A stretch of 30,480 nucleotides of DNA, from contig CAKRRK010000016.1 of the NCBI GenBank assembly GCA_934395135.1, positions 1-30,480 of the forward strand, read 5' to 3'. This DNA comes from an uncultured Eubacteriales bacterium. GTDB taxonomy: Bacteria > Bacillota > Clostridia > Oscillospirales > Butyricicoccaceae. A program made the translations under genes and the position numbers. Positions 7,001 to 14,555 of the stretch are shown here, in pieces. How positions within the stretch are numbered: position 1 is the stretch's first letter; the number at the start of each line of letters is the position of its first letter. The notes beneath the pieces were generated by a model that was not told where the DNA came from, ran no database searches, and saw only the letters and a program-made list of their open reading frames with translations.

Positions 7001-7594
7001 TTACCAGATTTTCAGCCCTTGGAAGCCCATAAAGGACATAGCAAGGAGGGCGGCGGCAATCAGGGCGATGGGGAATCCCCGGAAACATTTGGGACAGTCC
7101 GCCGTGGCAAAGAGCCGTTCCCGGATGCTGGAAAACAGCACGATGGCCAAGGTAAACCCTACGGCGGAAGCAAAGCCATACACTACGCTTTGCAGAAAGG
7201 TATGTCCGTCGGAAATATTATTGAGCGCCGCGCCCAACACAGCGCAGTTTGTGGTAATCAAAGGAAGAAAGATGCCGAGCGCCTGATACAGGGCAGGCAT
7301 GGACTTCTTCATAAACATCTCCACAATCTGCACCAGAGATGCAATAACAAGAATAAACGCCACGGTTTTCATATATTCCAGTTCCAACGGAACCAGAATA
7401 AACCGGTTGACAAGATAAGTTACGGCGGAGGAAAGCGTCATTACAAAAATGACCGCCATGCCCATGCCAAGGGCCGTATCGGTTTTTTTGGAAACGCCAA
7501 AAAACGAACAACAGCCCAGAAACTGTACCAAGATAAAGTTTTCTACTAAAATCGCGCCAATGGAAAGGCCGATGAGTTCTGTTACAGCTGCCAC
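7001..7594 (-). CDS. rnfA: Rnf complex subunit A (membrane)
   Basis: This 197-residue integral membrane protein has about six hydrophobic helices and the RnfA/NqrE signature VENFILVQFLGCCSFFGVSKK near the N-terminus. A second inverted half (ITTNCAVLGAALNN) completes it. The conserved Cys residues in both halves are those that hold a membrane [2Fe-2S] cluster in this family. RnfA and RnfE pair in the membrane to form the electron path coupled to ion transport. The start is GTG (7592-7594) with AAGGGGG upstream, 3 bases after the rnfE stop, so translation is probably coupled. Confidence 0.95.
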   Translation of the reverse strand: MAAVTELIGLSIGAILVENFILVQFLGCCSFFGVSKKTDTALGMGMAVIFVMTLSSAVTYLVNRFILVPLELEYMKTVAFILVIASLVQIVEMFMKKSMPALYQALGIFLPLITTNCAVLGAALNNISDGHTFLQSVVYGFASAVGFTLAIVLFSSIRERLFATADCPKCFRGFPIALIAAALLAMSFMGFQGLKIW

Positions 7595-7597
7595 GTG

Positions 7598-8188
7598 CTA
7601 TTCCCCCTTCTTGCTGTTTGCGATTTTCTGAATCACTGCGAAAATAAAGCCCATTGCCAAGAAACCGCCGGCCGGCAGGATCATAATCGTCGCCGGCTGG
7701 GACCAGAACTGGAAGCCGGCAAAGGAACCGGCGCCAAGGGCTTCCCGCAACAGCGCCATCAGCACCAGGGCAAACCCGAACCCGATGCCCATAGTCAGCC
7801 CGTCCAATACGGAGGGAAGCACCTTGTTTTTGGAAGCGAAAGCCTCAGCACGGCCTAAAATGATGCAGTTTACAACGATAAGGGGTAAAAACAGCCCAAG
7901 AGAAGAAGCGAGACTGGGAAGAAATGCCTGCAAAAGCAGATCAATGGTGGTGACAAAACCGGCGATGATCGTGATAAACACGGCAATGCGGACTTTGTTG
8001 GGAATGACCTTGCGCAGCAAGGAAATTACCAGGTTGGAGGCGATGAGCACCGCGGTCGCGGCGCCAGCCATACCCAGCGCATTGGACAGCGAGGTGGACG
8101 TTGCAAGGGCCGGACACAATCCGATGGTCTGCATAAAGACCGGATTATCCGTCAGCACGCCAGACTTCAGTTTTTCAAAAAATTTCAT
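7598..8188 (-). CDS. rnfE: Rnf complex subunit E (membrane)
   Basis: This 196-residue integral membrane protein is the RnfE/NqrD homologue and partner of RnfA. It has the family motifs NPVFMQTIGLCPALATSTSL near the N-terminus and LFLPLIVVNCIILGRAEAFASK in the second half. Each contains the conserved Cys. Six hydrophobic helices are visible. The start is ATG 8186-8188 with GAGGTGA upstream; a GTG three codons earlier is possible but too close to that site. It lies 10 bases after rnfG. Confidence 0.95.
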   Translation of the reverse strand: MKFFEKLKSGVLTDNPVFMQTIGLCPALATSTSLSNALGMAGAATAVLIASNLVISLLRKVIPNKVRIAVFITIIAGFVTTIDLLLQAFLPSLASSLGLFLPLIVVNCIILGRAEAFASKNKVLPSVLDGLTMGIGFGFALVLMALLREALGAGSFAGFQFWSQPATIMILPAGGFLAMGFIFAVIQKIANSKKGE

Positions 8189-8198
8189 TGTACTCACC

Positions 8199-8756
8199 TC
8201 ACGAATTCAAGCTTGCAGCAAATTCTGCGGCGGCGTTCACACCGGCAGAAACGGCCCGGGAGGTTACGGTAGCGCCGGAAATAGATACCACAGAACCGCC
8301 GTCCTTATCAACGGACAGCGCGCCGTCCGCGGGCATACCGATAAACTGGGAAATCCATTCGCTGTCCTGGGCCTTTGCGCCAAGTCCTGGTGTTTCCGAA
8401 TGGGAGGTCACTTTGACGCCGGCCACAGCGCCGTCGGTAATTCCAACGATAACGGTCAGTTCTCCGCCATATCCGTTTGGCGTGGTTGTGATGCAGTACC
8501 CCGCCGCCGCACCGTCAACCGTGGCGGCATATGCGCTGGAAACGATGCTGTCTTCCGGCTGTTCTCCGATATCGATTGGGGCAAATTCAGCGCCGGGGAT
8601 GATTTCCGCCATGGCTTTCTTTACCGCGTTTTGCTGGTTTTCTTCAATTTTGGGTGCTGTCGTCTGGTTGACAAGTCCCAGCAGCAGCGCCACGGCAAAG
8701 GTGACGCAGAAAAGGACCAAAACCAGGAAAGGAATGCTTTCTTTTTGTTTGCTCAT
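8199..8756 (-). CDS. rnfG: Rnf complex subunit G (covalent FMN)
   Basis: This 185-residue protein has one N-terminal membrane helix (about 8-30) and an FMN-binding domain outside the membrane. The flavinylation motif SGATVTSRAV near residues 160-169 carries the Thr that takes FMN by phosphoester linkage (the ApbE-type site). HSETPGLGAKA, a conserved loop, lies before it. Its ATG overlaps the rnfD stop by four bases (ATGA at 8753-8756), so the two are translationally coupled. An ApbE flavin transferase is needed but is not in the window. Confidence 0.95.
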   Translation of the reverse strand: MSKQKESIPFLVLVLFCVTFAVALLLGLVNQTTAPKIEENQQNAVKKAMAEIIPGAEFAPIDIGEQPEDSIVSSAYAATVDGAAAGYCITTTPNGYGGELTVIVGITDGAVAGVKVTSHSETPGLGAKAQDSEWISQFIGMPADGALSVDKDGGSVVSISGATVTSRAVSAGVNAAAEFAASLNS

Positions 8757-9763
8757 AAATTCCCCTCCTTATTCCACCGCTTTGCAGAAGGTTTTTGATA
8801 TCCGTATTTTCTCGGACGGAGCCACTTGTCAATGGCCCACACCAGTGTGTTCATAATTAAGATGGAGTAGGATACTCCCTCCGGATATCCGCCGAAATAC
8901 CGGATGAAAACTGTGAGAAGCCCGCAGCCAATGCCAAACAAAATTTGCCCCTTGGGGGTAACCGGGCTTGTGGTATAGTCCGTCGCCATAAATATAGCGC
9001 CGAGCATCAGACCGCCGGACAAAATATTCTGCATCATCCAGAGGTAATTGTCGCAGCCGCCGCGGGGGAAAAGGAATGTGAGGGCGGCCACCGTGCCGAT
9101 AAACGCCAGGGGAATGCGCAGGGAGATGACTTCCCGGTAAACCAGATACAGTCCGCCGATGATCAGCGCCGCGGCGGAAACCTCCCCAATGCAGCCGCCA
9201 GTCTGCCCTAACAGCATATCCCGAAGCGGCACGGTGGAGAGCACGCCTTCCTTCAGAGAGGCAAGAGGCGTCGCAGTGGTTTGTACGTCCGTGACACTGG
9301 CAAAGAGAGGCAGCGCGTATTTGGGCGCGACCCAGGTGGTCATAAGCCCGGCCCAGGAAGCCATCATAAACGCCCGGCCTGCCAGCGCAGGGTTCATAAA
9401 ATTTTTTCCAAGGCCGCCAAACAGGCACTTTACCACGACAATGGAGAACGCAGAGCCGGCAATCACCATCCACATCGGCGCCGCGGCGGAAACGTTGAAA
9501 GCCAGCAGAATGCCGGTAATGACCGCAGACAGATCGCCAATGGTGTTGGGCTTTTTCATAACTTTGTTGTAAAGGCTTTCCGCCACAATGCAGGTGAGAA
9601 CGGAAACGGCGGTGAGGGTCAGCGCCCGCGCGCCGAAGGTAACCACCGCCACAACAAGGGCGGGCATCAGCGCAATGATGACGTCCAGCATCAGCATTCT
9701 TGTGCTGTTGCCGCTTTTGATATGCGGGGAAGAAGACACCACAACGTGACTTAAATCATACAT
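8753..9763 (-). CDS. rnfD: Rnf complex subunit D (membrane, covalent FMN)
   Basis: This 336-residue integral membrane protein has eight or more hydrophobic helices. It carries the N-terminal VVVSSSPHIKSGNSTRMLMLDVI signature region and FGGLGKNFMNPALAGRAFMMASW. The flavinylation site TTATPLASLKEG around residue 180 carries the Thr that receives FMN. It works with RnfG in moving electrons across the membrane. The start is ATG 9761-9763 with GGAGTGA upstream; a GTG four codons earlier would overlap that site. The gene lies 15 bases after rnfC. Confidence 0.95.
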   Translation of the reverse strand: MYDLSHVVVSSSPHIKSGNSTRMLMLDVIIALMPALVVAVVTFGARALTLTAVSVLTCIVAESLYNKVMKKPNTIGDLSAVITGILLAFNVSAAAPMWMVIAGSAFSIVVVKCLFGGLGKNFMNPALAGRAFMMASWAGLMTTWVAPKYALPLFASVTDVQTTATPLASLKEGVLSTVPLRDMLLGQTGGCIGEVSAAALIIGGLYLVYREVISLRIPLAFIGTVAALTFLFPRGGCDNYLWMMQNILSGGLMLGAIFMATDYTTSPVTPKGQILFGIGCGLLTVFIRYFGGYPEGVSYSILIMNTLVWAIDKWLRPRKYGYQKPSAKRWNKEGNL

Positions 9764-9778
9764 TCTATTGGTCACTCC

Positions 9779-11101
9779 TTACTTCGCTGATTTTGTACGG
9801 TTCTGTTCGATAATCCGCTGTTTTGCAGCACGAAACTGCTGTACCAGTGGAATTTTGGCCGGGCATACAAAAGCGCATGAACCGCATTCGATGCAGTCCA
9901 GCACACCATCTTCCCGGCAGGCTTCCAAGTCATAATTTGCAGCGGAAATGTTCATATAAATCGGGAGAAGATGAATGGGACAAGCCTCCACGCACTTGCC
10001 GCAGCGAATGCAGACCGGGTGTTCTACCCTGGCGTCTTCCTTGCCGCAAAAGGCCAGAAAGGCATTGGTGCCTTTGATAACCGGCACATCCAGAGAAAAT
10101 TGGGAAACCCCCATCATCGGACCGCCCATAATCAGTTTGTTTGGCGGTGCCTGGAAACCGCCGCAGGCTGCTACAAGGTCTTTCAGTGGCGTGCCGATGC
10201 GGCAATGCAGATTCTTTGGCTCCCGAATGGCAGAACCGGACACCGTAACAATTCGACGGAGCACAGGCCGCCCATAGGTGAACAGACGATAAATTGAAGC
10301 GGCGGTATCCACATTGAACACAGCGCACCGGGCGTCGGCCGGCAGTTTGCCGGAGGGCACTTCACGGCCGGTAACGGCATAGATAAGCTGTTTTTCCGCC
10401 CCTTGGGGATATTTGCTTTTCAGAGGAGCGAGAGACAGTTCAGGAATGCCGGCGCAAAGTCGGATGATTTCCGGAAAAACATCTTTTTTGTTGTCTTCGA
10501 TCCCGATATAAGCCTTTTTTACGCCTAAAATGCGAAGGAGCATCCTGGCGCCGCCGACGATCTCGTCGGCATGTTCCAGAAGCATTCGATGGTCGGATGT
10601 AATATATGGTTCGCATTCCGCACCGTTTAAAATCAGAACGTCTACCTTTCCAACGCCGGATTTGATCTTGACATGAGCGGGAAAGGTCGCGCCGCCGTGT
10701 CCTACAATGCCGCCGTTTTGAATGGCTTCGATGCGTTCGTCATTGGTCATATGGTCAAAATCCAGGGGTGTTACGGAGGAATGGAGCCGGTCTTCAAAAT
10801 CGTTTTCGATGACAACGGAAAGCACTTTGGATCCGTTGGGATGCAGACGCGGTTCCACCGCGATTACCTTACCGGAAACGGTCGCATGCACCGGGGCGGA
10901 AACAAAGCCGACCGGTTCGGCAATGGGCTGGCCAAGATCCACCGTGTCGGAAACGTTTACCAGAACCCTGCAGGGAGCGCCAATGTGCATAGAGACCGGC
11001 AGAATGACAATGTTTGGTGCAGGCATAATTTCAATCGGCTTTTGATTGGTGGCAGACTTGCTGCTGTTTGGATGGATGCCGCCGCGAAACGAAAATGCCA
11101 T
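9779..11101 (-). CDS. rnfC: Rnf complex subunit C (NADH/FMN, iron-sulfur)
   Basis: This 440-residue peripheral subunit binds FMN and NAD(H). Features in order are the N-terminal FRGGIHP motif, a biotinyl-like barrel (about 30-85), GGATFP (136-141), NGAECEPY (159-166), a SLBB-like segment and two CxxCxxCxxxCP clusters. These are C364/C367/C370/C374 and C403/C406/C409/C413, holding two [4Fe-4S] clusters. The C-terminus is short, as in Clostridia, without the long Ala-rich tail of E. coli RsxC. It is the first gene of the operon, with GAGGTGA before the ATG and a promoter at 11177-11205. Confidence 0.96.
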   Translation of the reverse strand: MAFSFRGGIHPNSSKSATNQKPIEIMPAPNIVILPVSMHIGAPCRVLVNVSDTVDLGQPIAEPVGFVSAPVHATVSGKVIAVEPRLHPNGSKVLSVVIENDFEDRLHSSVTPLDFDHMTNDERIEAIQNGGIVGHGGATFPAHVKIKSGVGKVDVLILNGAECEPYITSDHRMLLEHADEIVGGARMLLRILGVKKAYIGIEDNKKDVFPEIIRLCAGIPELSLAPLKSKYPQGAEKQLIYAVTGREVPSGKLPADARCAVFNVDTAASIYRLFTYGRPVLRRIVTVSGSAIREPKNLHCRIGTPLKDLVAACGGFQAPPNKLIMGGPMMGVSQFSLDVPVIKGTNAFLAFCGKEDARVEHPVCIRCGKCVEACPIHLLPIYMNISAANYDLEACREDGVLDCIECGSCAFVCPAKIPLVQQFRAAKQRIIEQNRTKSAK

Positions 11102-11176
11102 AATAAAATCACCTCTTACTATAAGTACTTGAAAAGGATAAGATTATAATCAAAATTTTCTTTATGATATCTTAAC

Positions 11177-11205
11177 ATTATACTGGATTTGCGGACAAAT
11201 AACAA
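11177..11205 (-). promoter_or_regulatory. rnf operon promoter
   Basis: Minus-strand TTGTTA (11205-11200), 17 bases, TATAAT (11182-11177), giving a leader of about 70 bases before rnfC. A second TATAAT-like hexamer lies in the leader near 11141-11149 but has no matching -35 box. Confidence 0.65.
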
Positions 11206-11365
11206 TACATTCCATTGCGTTCCCAGGGAAAAAATAATAGAAAAGGAGGGAAATCATCGAAAGCAGTCAAAATAGTTGGCGGAGAAGGAAAAATGAAAAA
11301 CATGAGGAAAAAACGACAAAATTCGACAGAAAAAGCAATGGAGTTATGGTATATTGAAAAAAATA
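11206..11365. other. Purine-rich intergenic stretch, no firm gene
   Basis: An AT- and purine-rich stretch lies between the rnf promoter and the next terminator. A 35-residue Lys-rich frame from ATG 11293 has GGAGAAGGA upstream but runs through the terminator hairpin, so I do not call it. Confidence 0.35.
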
Positions 11366-11398
11366 AAAAAACACCTCTGGTGGAACAGAGATGTTTTT
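11366..11398 (-). terminator. Terminator of the orphan kinase-like gene
   Basis: AAAAACA-CTCTG pairs with CAGAG-TGTTTTT around GTGGAA with one internal mismatch. On the minus strand a long T-run follows, 10 bases after the stop codon of the gene at 11408. Confidence 0.85.
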
Positions 11399-11407
11399 GA
11401 AACATTT

Positions 11408-12499
11408 TCAATAGATGTCGGAAAATTCCACATCTATCACAGGCAGCCCGCCGTCCGCCTCATCCCCGGACGTGCCATGTGCCTGGTAGCGGGAGCGCTG
11501 CCGGAGCTCGGAAGCAGCGGCTGGAAGTGTCAGGGTGACCGATGTGCCGCCGGGGGAGCTGGTGGTAATCAAAAGAGAACCTTTGTGCAGCGTGGCAATT
11601 CGTCTTGCCAGGGCGATGCCAAACCCCACATTGTGTTTGTAAAAGTCTTTTTCTTTGGACTGACGGGGTAAATCATTGACAGCGGACAGCGCATATTTGT
11701 CAAAACCGGCGCCGTCGTCTGCAATGGTGATTGCCACAAACTGGGATGAAATTTTTACCGACACTTCTATGCCGTTTTCCCCGTATTTGATGGCGTTGGA
11801 TAAAAGATTAATGATGGCGATCTGTATCAGCCGGTAATCAAAGTCAAAAACAAGCTTGGCAGGTACGTCAAGCTTTATTTTTTTTCGTTCACCTTTGGTT
11901 TCTATATAATTTACAATACGATGCAGGAGAAGGGAAAGATCGTTTGTCTGCACCTGCAGACTGGAAGGAGAGAGGGACTGCGGTCCGAAAAGGAAGGAAC
12001 TGTGAGAATGGTTTCGCAAAATCCGCCGCAGATTGCGGGAGATAACGGCGAGATATTTGTTGCCGGCGAGGTGTTCCGTCCGGGTTAGGTTCGCAATGGC
12101 TGCATAAGCGTTTGCAACATATTCCCGATCTTTCTGCTGAAAGTATTCTGGCGGGGAAAGGGCGCAGGGGCATAGCAGAACCATACAATTGCCCTGGTAT
12201 TCTGAAGCGGAAAAGGCGTAGGTCACACCGTCAATGCTGTCTTGAAAAAAAGACGGCTTTTTTTCATGGATGCAGAGCTGAATAGTGGCGCAGGCGTCTT
12301 CCGAAAGAATATCCCGAATGTCCTGTACGGCGTCTGCGTCGGATATCAGCGGTTCTCGGAGGATGTGCTCCGCCGCTGCCGTGCAGCGAACGATCTGGCT
12401 GTCCCGGTTTACAATGAAAATGGCATGGTCTTCGATGTTCAAGATTGACAAAAGAGCAGAACGGAAGGCTTCATCACCATTTTCCATAAAATTTGCCAT
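11408..12499 (-). CDS. Sensor kinase-like ATPase without a clear phospho-acceptor His
   Basis: This 363-residue cytoplasmic protein has a PAS-like N-terminus (about 15-110, with AIFIVNRDSQIVRCTAAAEHIL). A helical linker (about 120-200) and a GHKL/histidine-kinase ATPase domain (about 205-330) follow. The N-box is INLLSNAIKYG (near 231-241), the G1 box is DDGAGFD and the G2 box is VGFGIALARRIA. No HELRTPL-type H-box is found in the linker; the equivalent helix reads NLTRTEHLAGNKYLAVISRN, where E-H could be a diverged site. It has no membrane helix and no adjacent response regulator on its strand. The start is ATG 12497-12499, with AAGGAT upstream; a further upstream ATG (12517) lacks one. It may be an orphan kinase or a non-phosphorylating partner. 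Confidence 0.8.
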   Translation of the reverse strand: MANFMENGDEAFRSALLSILNIEDHAIFIVNRDSQIVRCTAAAEHILREPLISDADAVQDIRDILSEDACATIQLCIHEKKPSFFQDSIDGVTYAFSASEYQGNCMVLLCPCALSPPEYFQQKDREYVANAYAAIANLTRTEHLAGNKYLAVISRNLRRILRNHSHSSFLFGPQSLSPSSLQVQTNDLSLLLHRIVNYIETKGERKKIKLDVPAKLVFDFDYRLIQIAIINLLSNAIKYGENGIEVSVKISSQFVAITIADDGAGFDKYALSAVNDLPRQSKEKDFYKHNVGFGIALARRIATLHKGSLLITTSSPGGTSVTLTLPAAASELRQRSRYQAHGTSGDEADGGLPVIDVEFSDIY

Positions 12500-12551
12500 G
12501 GGGGTACCATCCTTCATGTATAATTTGTGGTAAATAGGTTATATTGAAACT

Positions 12552-12581
12552 AGTATACCATGATAACTGGATATATTGCAA
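12552..12581 (-). promoter_or_regulatory. Promoter of the kinase-like gene
   Basis: Minus-strand TTGCAA (12581-12576), 18 bases, TATACT (12557-12552), about 50 bases before the start codon. Confidence 0.6.
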
Positions 12582-12635
12582 AAAATTATTCAACAAATGA
12601 AAGAATAATTTTGTTACTTTTTTAACGAATATATC

Positions 12636-12664
12636 TTGAAATTATGGCGGATTTTGGTTATAAT
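12636..12664 (+). promoter_or_regulatory. gapA promoter
   Basis: TTGAAA (12636-12641), 17 bases, TATAAT (12659-12664): a strong vegetative promoter about 40 bases before the gapA start codon. Confidence 0.85.
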
Positions 12665-12707
12665 CAAAAAAGCAGAATTAGAAAGAAAATGTGGGAGGAA
12701 TTTTCCA

Positions 12708-13721
12708 ATGGCTATTAAAGTAGGTATCAATGGGTTTGGCCGTATTGGCCGTATGGTATTTCGTGCTGGACTGAGCAACCCGAACATTGAGTTTTTGGGC
12801 ATCAATGATCCTGGCATGACACCGGATTACATGGTTTATATGCTGCGTTATGACACAATGCATGGCAAGTATGAAGGGGAACTCAGCTACACAGATGATT
12901 CCATCATCGTAGATGGCAAGGAAATCAAGGTTTACACCACAAAGAATCCGGCGGAAATTCCGTGGGGCAAAATCGGCGTGGACTATGTGGTAGAATCCAC
13001 TGGCTTCTTCCTGACACAGGAAGCGGCAAAGGGCCACATTGAAGCCGGCGCGAAGAAGGTTATTATGTCTGCGCCTTCCAAGGACAGCACACCGATGTTT
13101 GTAATGGGTGTCAATCAGAACACCTATACAAAGGATATGCAGTTTGTATCCAATGCGTCCTGCACTACCAACTGTCTTGCACCCATCGCAAAGGTGCTGC
13201 ATGACAACTTTGGCATTGTAGACGGCCTTATGACAACAGTGCATTCTGTAACCGGCACGCAGAAAACCGTAGACGGTCCTTCGATGAAAGACTGGAGAGG
13301 CGGCCGTGCGGCTTCCGGCAACATTATCCCGTCTTCTACTGGCGCTGCAAAGGCAGTCGGCAAGGTGATTCCGGAACTCAACGGTAAACTTACCGGTATG
13401 TCTATGCGTGTTCCGACGTTGGATGTTTCGGTGGTAGACCTGACAGTGAACCTTGCAAAGCCGGCAACCTATGACGAAATCTGCTCCGCTATGAAGAAGG
13501 CTTCGGAGGGCGAACTGAAGGGTATTTTGGGTTACACCGAAGATGCAGTGGTTTCTTCCGACTTCCTGGGCGACGCAAGAACTTCGATCTTCGACAAGGA
13601 TGCTGGTATTGCGCTGACCGATACATTCGTAAAGGTTGTATCTTGGTATGACAACGAATGGGGTTATTCCAACAAGCTTTTGATGCTCATCGAGCATATG
13701 GCAAAGGTAGACGCTGAATAA
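12708..13721 (+). CDS. gapA: Glyceraldehyde-3-phosphate dehydrogenase
   Basis: This 337-residue glycolytic enzyme converts glyceraldehyde-3-phosphate, phosphate and NAD+ to 1,3-bisphosphoglycerate. The Rossmann start KVGINGFGRIGR, the catalytic SNASCTTNCLAP (C152) and H179 (TTVHS) are present. The NDP motif (N33-D34) after the second strand fits NAD specificity. WYDNEWGYSNK lies near the C-terminus. Length is normal. The start is ATG 12708 with GGGAGGA upstream; the open frame to 12636 is promoter sequence. It is a single-gene unit ended by a strong terminator. The usual gapA-pgk-tpi cluster is absent here, but a phosphoglycerate mutase lies 4 kb downstream. Confidence 0.98.
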   Translation: MAIKVGINGFGRIGRMVFRAGLSNPNIEFLGINDPGMTPDYMVYMLRYDTMHGKYEGELSYTDDSIIVDGKEIKVYTTKNPAEIPWGKIGVDYVVESTGFFLTQEAAKGHIEAGAKKVIMSAPSKDSTPMFVMGVNQNTYTKDMQFVSNASCTTNCLAPIAKVLHDNFGIVDGLMTTVHSVTGTQKTVDGPSMKDWRGGRAASGNIIPSSTGAAKAVGKVIPELNGKLTGMSMRVPTLDVSVVDLTVNLAKPATYDEICSAMKKASEGELKGILGYTEDAVVSSDFLGDARTSIFDKDAGIALTDTFVKVVSWYDNEWGYSNKLLMLIEHMAKVDAE

Positions 13722-13738
13722 TTGCTTATCGCTATCAA

Positions 13739-13766
13739 ACAGACCGCAGAAAGCGGTCTGTTTTTT
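13739..13766 (+). terminator. gapA terminator
   Basis: CAGACCGC (13740-13747), loop AGAAA, GCGGTCTG (13753-13760), then six T. Confidence 0.95.
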
Positions 13767-13787
13767 AGTATCTGCAAAATTCCTCTT

Positions 13788-13804
13788 TTAACACTTTGTT
13801 AATG
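13788..13804 (+). promoter_or_regulatory. Possible Pho-box-like repeat before the two-component genes
   Basis: TTAACA (13788-13793) and TTAATG (13799-13804) are 11 bases apart, the spacing of PhoP boxes in Firmicutes. A TATAAT (13835-13840) follows with no good -35 box, as expected for an activated promoter. With only two imperfect repeats this is weaker than the site before htrA. Confidence 0.4.
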
Positions 13805-13869
13805 CAAAAAAATGAAAACCAGTATATAATAAAAATTGGTAAGAACGACGGATGCAATGAGGTGAAAGT

Positions 13870-14547
13870 ATGGCAAAAAAAATTTTAATTGTAGAAGACG
13901 ACGAAAACATCAGGGAACTCATCAAGCTCTATCTGGAACGGGAAGGATATGAGATCATGGAGGCCGCCAATGGAGCGGAAGGCCTGCAGGAATTTAAAAA
14001 CAAAAAGCCGGATCTGATTTTGCTGGACGTTATGATGCCGGTGATGGACGGATGGCAGCTGTGTAAAGAGATCCGGCGGGAAAGCCAGACGCCGATTATT
14101 ATGATCACCGCCAAAAGCGAGACCTTTGATAAAGTTACAGGGCTTGAAATGGGTGCGGACGACTACATTGCAAAGCCGTTGGAAATGCGGGAGGTTGTAG
14201 CCAGGGTGCGGGCAGTGCTGCGCCGCTTTACTCCGGATGAAACCGGTAAAATTGAATATGATAAATTGATGATTGACAAACAGGCCTATGACCTTGTGGT
14301 AGACGGCAAGCGGGTGGATGCTCCGCCCAAGGAAATCGAACTGCTGTATTATCTCGCGCAGAGTCCGAACCGGGTGTTTACCCGGGCGCAGCTGCTGGAC
14401 GATGTATGGGGGTTTGAGTATTTCGGCGATACCAGAACGGTGGATGTGCACATTAAACGCCTGCGGGAAAAGCTGGAAAATGTCAGCGATAAATGGGAAC
14501 TGAAGACCGTTTGGGGCGTAGGCTATAAATTTGAGACAAAGGAATAA
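13870..14547 (+). CDS. OmpR/PhoB-family response regulator
   Basis: This 225-residue regulator has a receiver domain at residues 1-115, with acidic pocket D10/D11, phospho-acceptor D53 (LLDVMMP), T80 and K102. A winged-helix DNA-binding domain of OmpR type follows at about 128-222, ending in RTVDVHIKRLREKLE and the WGVGYKFE hairpin. It is closest in style to PhoP/VicR/ResD regulators of Firmicutes. AGGTGAAAGT precedes the ATG. The kinase gene follows by 8 bases, so they form an operon. Pho-box-like repeats upstream of it and of htrA suggest autoregulation and htrA control. The signal is unknown. Confidence 0.95.
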   Translation: MAKKILIVEDDENIRELIKLYLEREGYEIMEAANGAEGLQEFKNKKPDLILLDVMMPVMDGWQLCKEIRRESQTPIIMITAKSETFDKVTGLEMGADDYIAKPLEMREVVARVRAVLRRFTPDETGKIEYDKLMIDKQAYDLVVDGKRVDAPPKEIELLYYLAQSPNRVFTRAQLLDDVWGFEYFGDTRTVDVHIKRLREKLENVSDKWELKTVWGVGYKFETKE

Positions 14548-14555
14548 CATCCTGT

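Noticed and set aside
7785..8798. 337-codon plus-strand frame
   Set aside because: It is antisense to rnfE and rnfG and has no recognisable product.
11293..11400. Lys-rich 35-residue frame
   Set aside because: It runs through the terminator hairpin of the opposite gene and has no promoter or family support.
12678..13697. 339-codon minus-strand frame
   Set aside because: It is antisense to gapA, which has all its catalytic motifs; this frame is a codon-bias shadow rich in Cys, His and Arg.
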